Notes under the pieces: model-generated | The model's database searches: none | The model's input: the letters and a program-made list of their open reading frames with translations, nothing else | Told to the model about the DNA's origin: nothing | NCBI GenBank assembly: GCA_947625715.1 | Contig: CANQPR010000010.1 | Location: forward strand, 1-21,206 | Length of the DNA: 21,206 nucleotides | Origin: an uncultured Bacilli bacterium | GTDB lineage: Bacteria > Bacillota_I > Bacilli_A > RF39 > UBA660 | Reading direction: 5' to 3' | Part shown: positions 21,146 through 21,206 of the stretch, piece by piece | Layout of the letters: the number at the start of each line of letters is the position of its first letter | Position numbering within the stretch: position 1 is the stretch's first letter | Translations under genes and position numbers: made by a program

Positions 21146-21185
21146 GAGTAAAAATGCAAATTTGCGAATTTTTGCTCTTTTTTTT
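21146..21185 (+). terminator. hairpin terminator with nested palindrome
   Basis: GAGTAAAAAT pairs with ATTTTTGCTC (one G-U), followed by eight T's or more. The loop contains the palindrome GCAAATTTGC (21156-21165), repeated at 21186-21195 just past the T-run. Confidence 0.8.
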
Positions 21186-21206
21186 GCAAATTTGCACTAA
21201 ACTATA

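Noticed and set aside
20850..21197. Minus-strand frame opposite the 88-aa gene
   Set aside because: The plus strand has a textbook GGAGGTGAT ribosome site; the minus frame runs through a terminator and has none.
1..21206. Mycoplasma/Spiroplasma genetic code (TGA as Trp)
   Set aside because: Several genes end in TGA at sensible points (for example beside terminators), and Trp is coded by TGG throughout.
1..21206. CRISPR array, tRNA or rRNA genes, integrase or transposase
   Set aside because: No regularly spaced short repeats, no cloverleaf or rRNA-like sequence and no recombinase motifs were seen, so a mobile element is not claimed.

Overview
The window is very AT-rich DNA with strong AGGAG-type ribosome binding sites and compact, mostly co-directional operons. 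TGA is used as a normal stop (for example at 502-504, 8127-8129, 8885-8887 and 16377-16379), so the mycoplasma code does not apply. The make-up (XRE and AraC-type regulators, an SpoVK/CbxX-like AAA+ ATPase, a ClpP paralogue, extended -10 promoters reading TGnTATAAT) fits a low-GC Bacillota/Bacilli, possibly a gut lineage near RF39 or Erysipelotrichales. That placement is inference, since no rRNA or core gene is present. The region looks like an accessory, modular part of a chromosome.

Layout. 1-504: the end of a cytosine-5 DNA methyltransferase, split in frame by a TAA that is followed at once by an ATG with its own Shine-Dalgarno. 565-1502 (-): a 44-aa small protein and an XRE-type regulator, divergent from a tandem-HTH regulator (1614-2063), with a 9-bp palindrome between them. 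2245-8129 (+): one long operon of small enzymes: a frameshifted histidine phosphatase, an alpha/beta hydrolase, a two-domain P-loop kinase-like protein, an S41-like peptidase, a tandem pair of possibly ADP-ribosyltransferase-like proteins sharing a 60-bp perfect repeat, and a Nudix hydrolase. 8348-11951 (+): an operon of unrecognised proteins: two with a related N-terminal domain (one of them a three-TM membrane protein), a small acidic helical protein and a 580-aa helical protein. 12094-12567: a short AraC-type regulator. 12723-14320: an overlapping three-gene set of a 52-aa protein, an AAA+ ATPase and a ClpP-like protease with a short N-terminus.

14384-21185 is the most unusual part. Two minus-strand genes with unrelated N-terminal parts (373 aa, and a 663-aa protein with a GH10-xylanase-like barrel) end in the same ~67-residue module: a Q/N/P linker, an LGVHP motif and a C-terminal membrane anchor. 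Downstream each has the same hairpin terminator. Upstream each has the same 111-bp divergent promoter block, which also drives a plus-strand gene (a Cys-rich 184-aa protein, and an LRR-transglutaminase-like 759-aa protein followed by an 88-aa protein). A decayed footprint of the same end module lies at 8119-8190, directly before the promoter of the 8348 operon. This suggests a repeating plan, forward gene / terminator / reverse tail-anchored gene / divergent promoter / forward gene, whose central part is exchanged by recombination at the repeated ends. I regard this modular tail-anchored array, together with the AAA+/ClpP operon, as the best candidates for an undescribed system.
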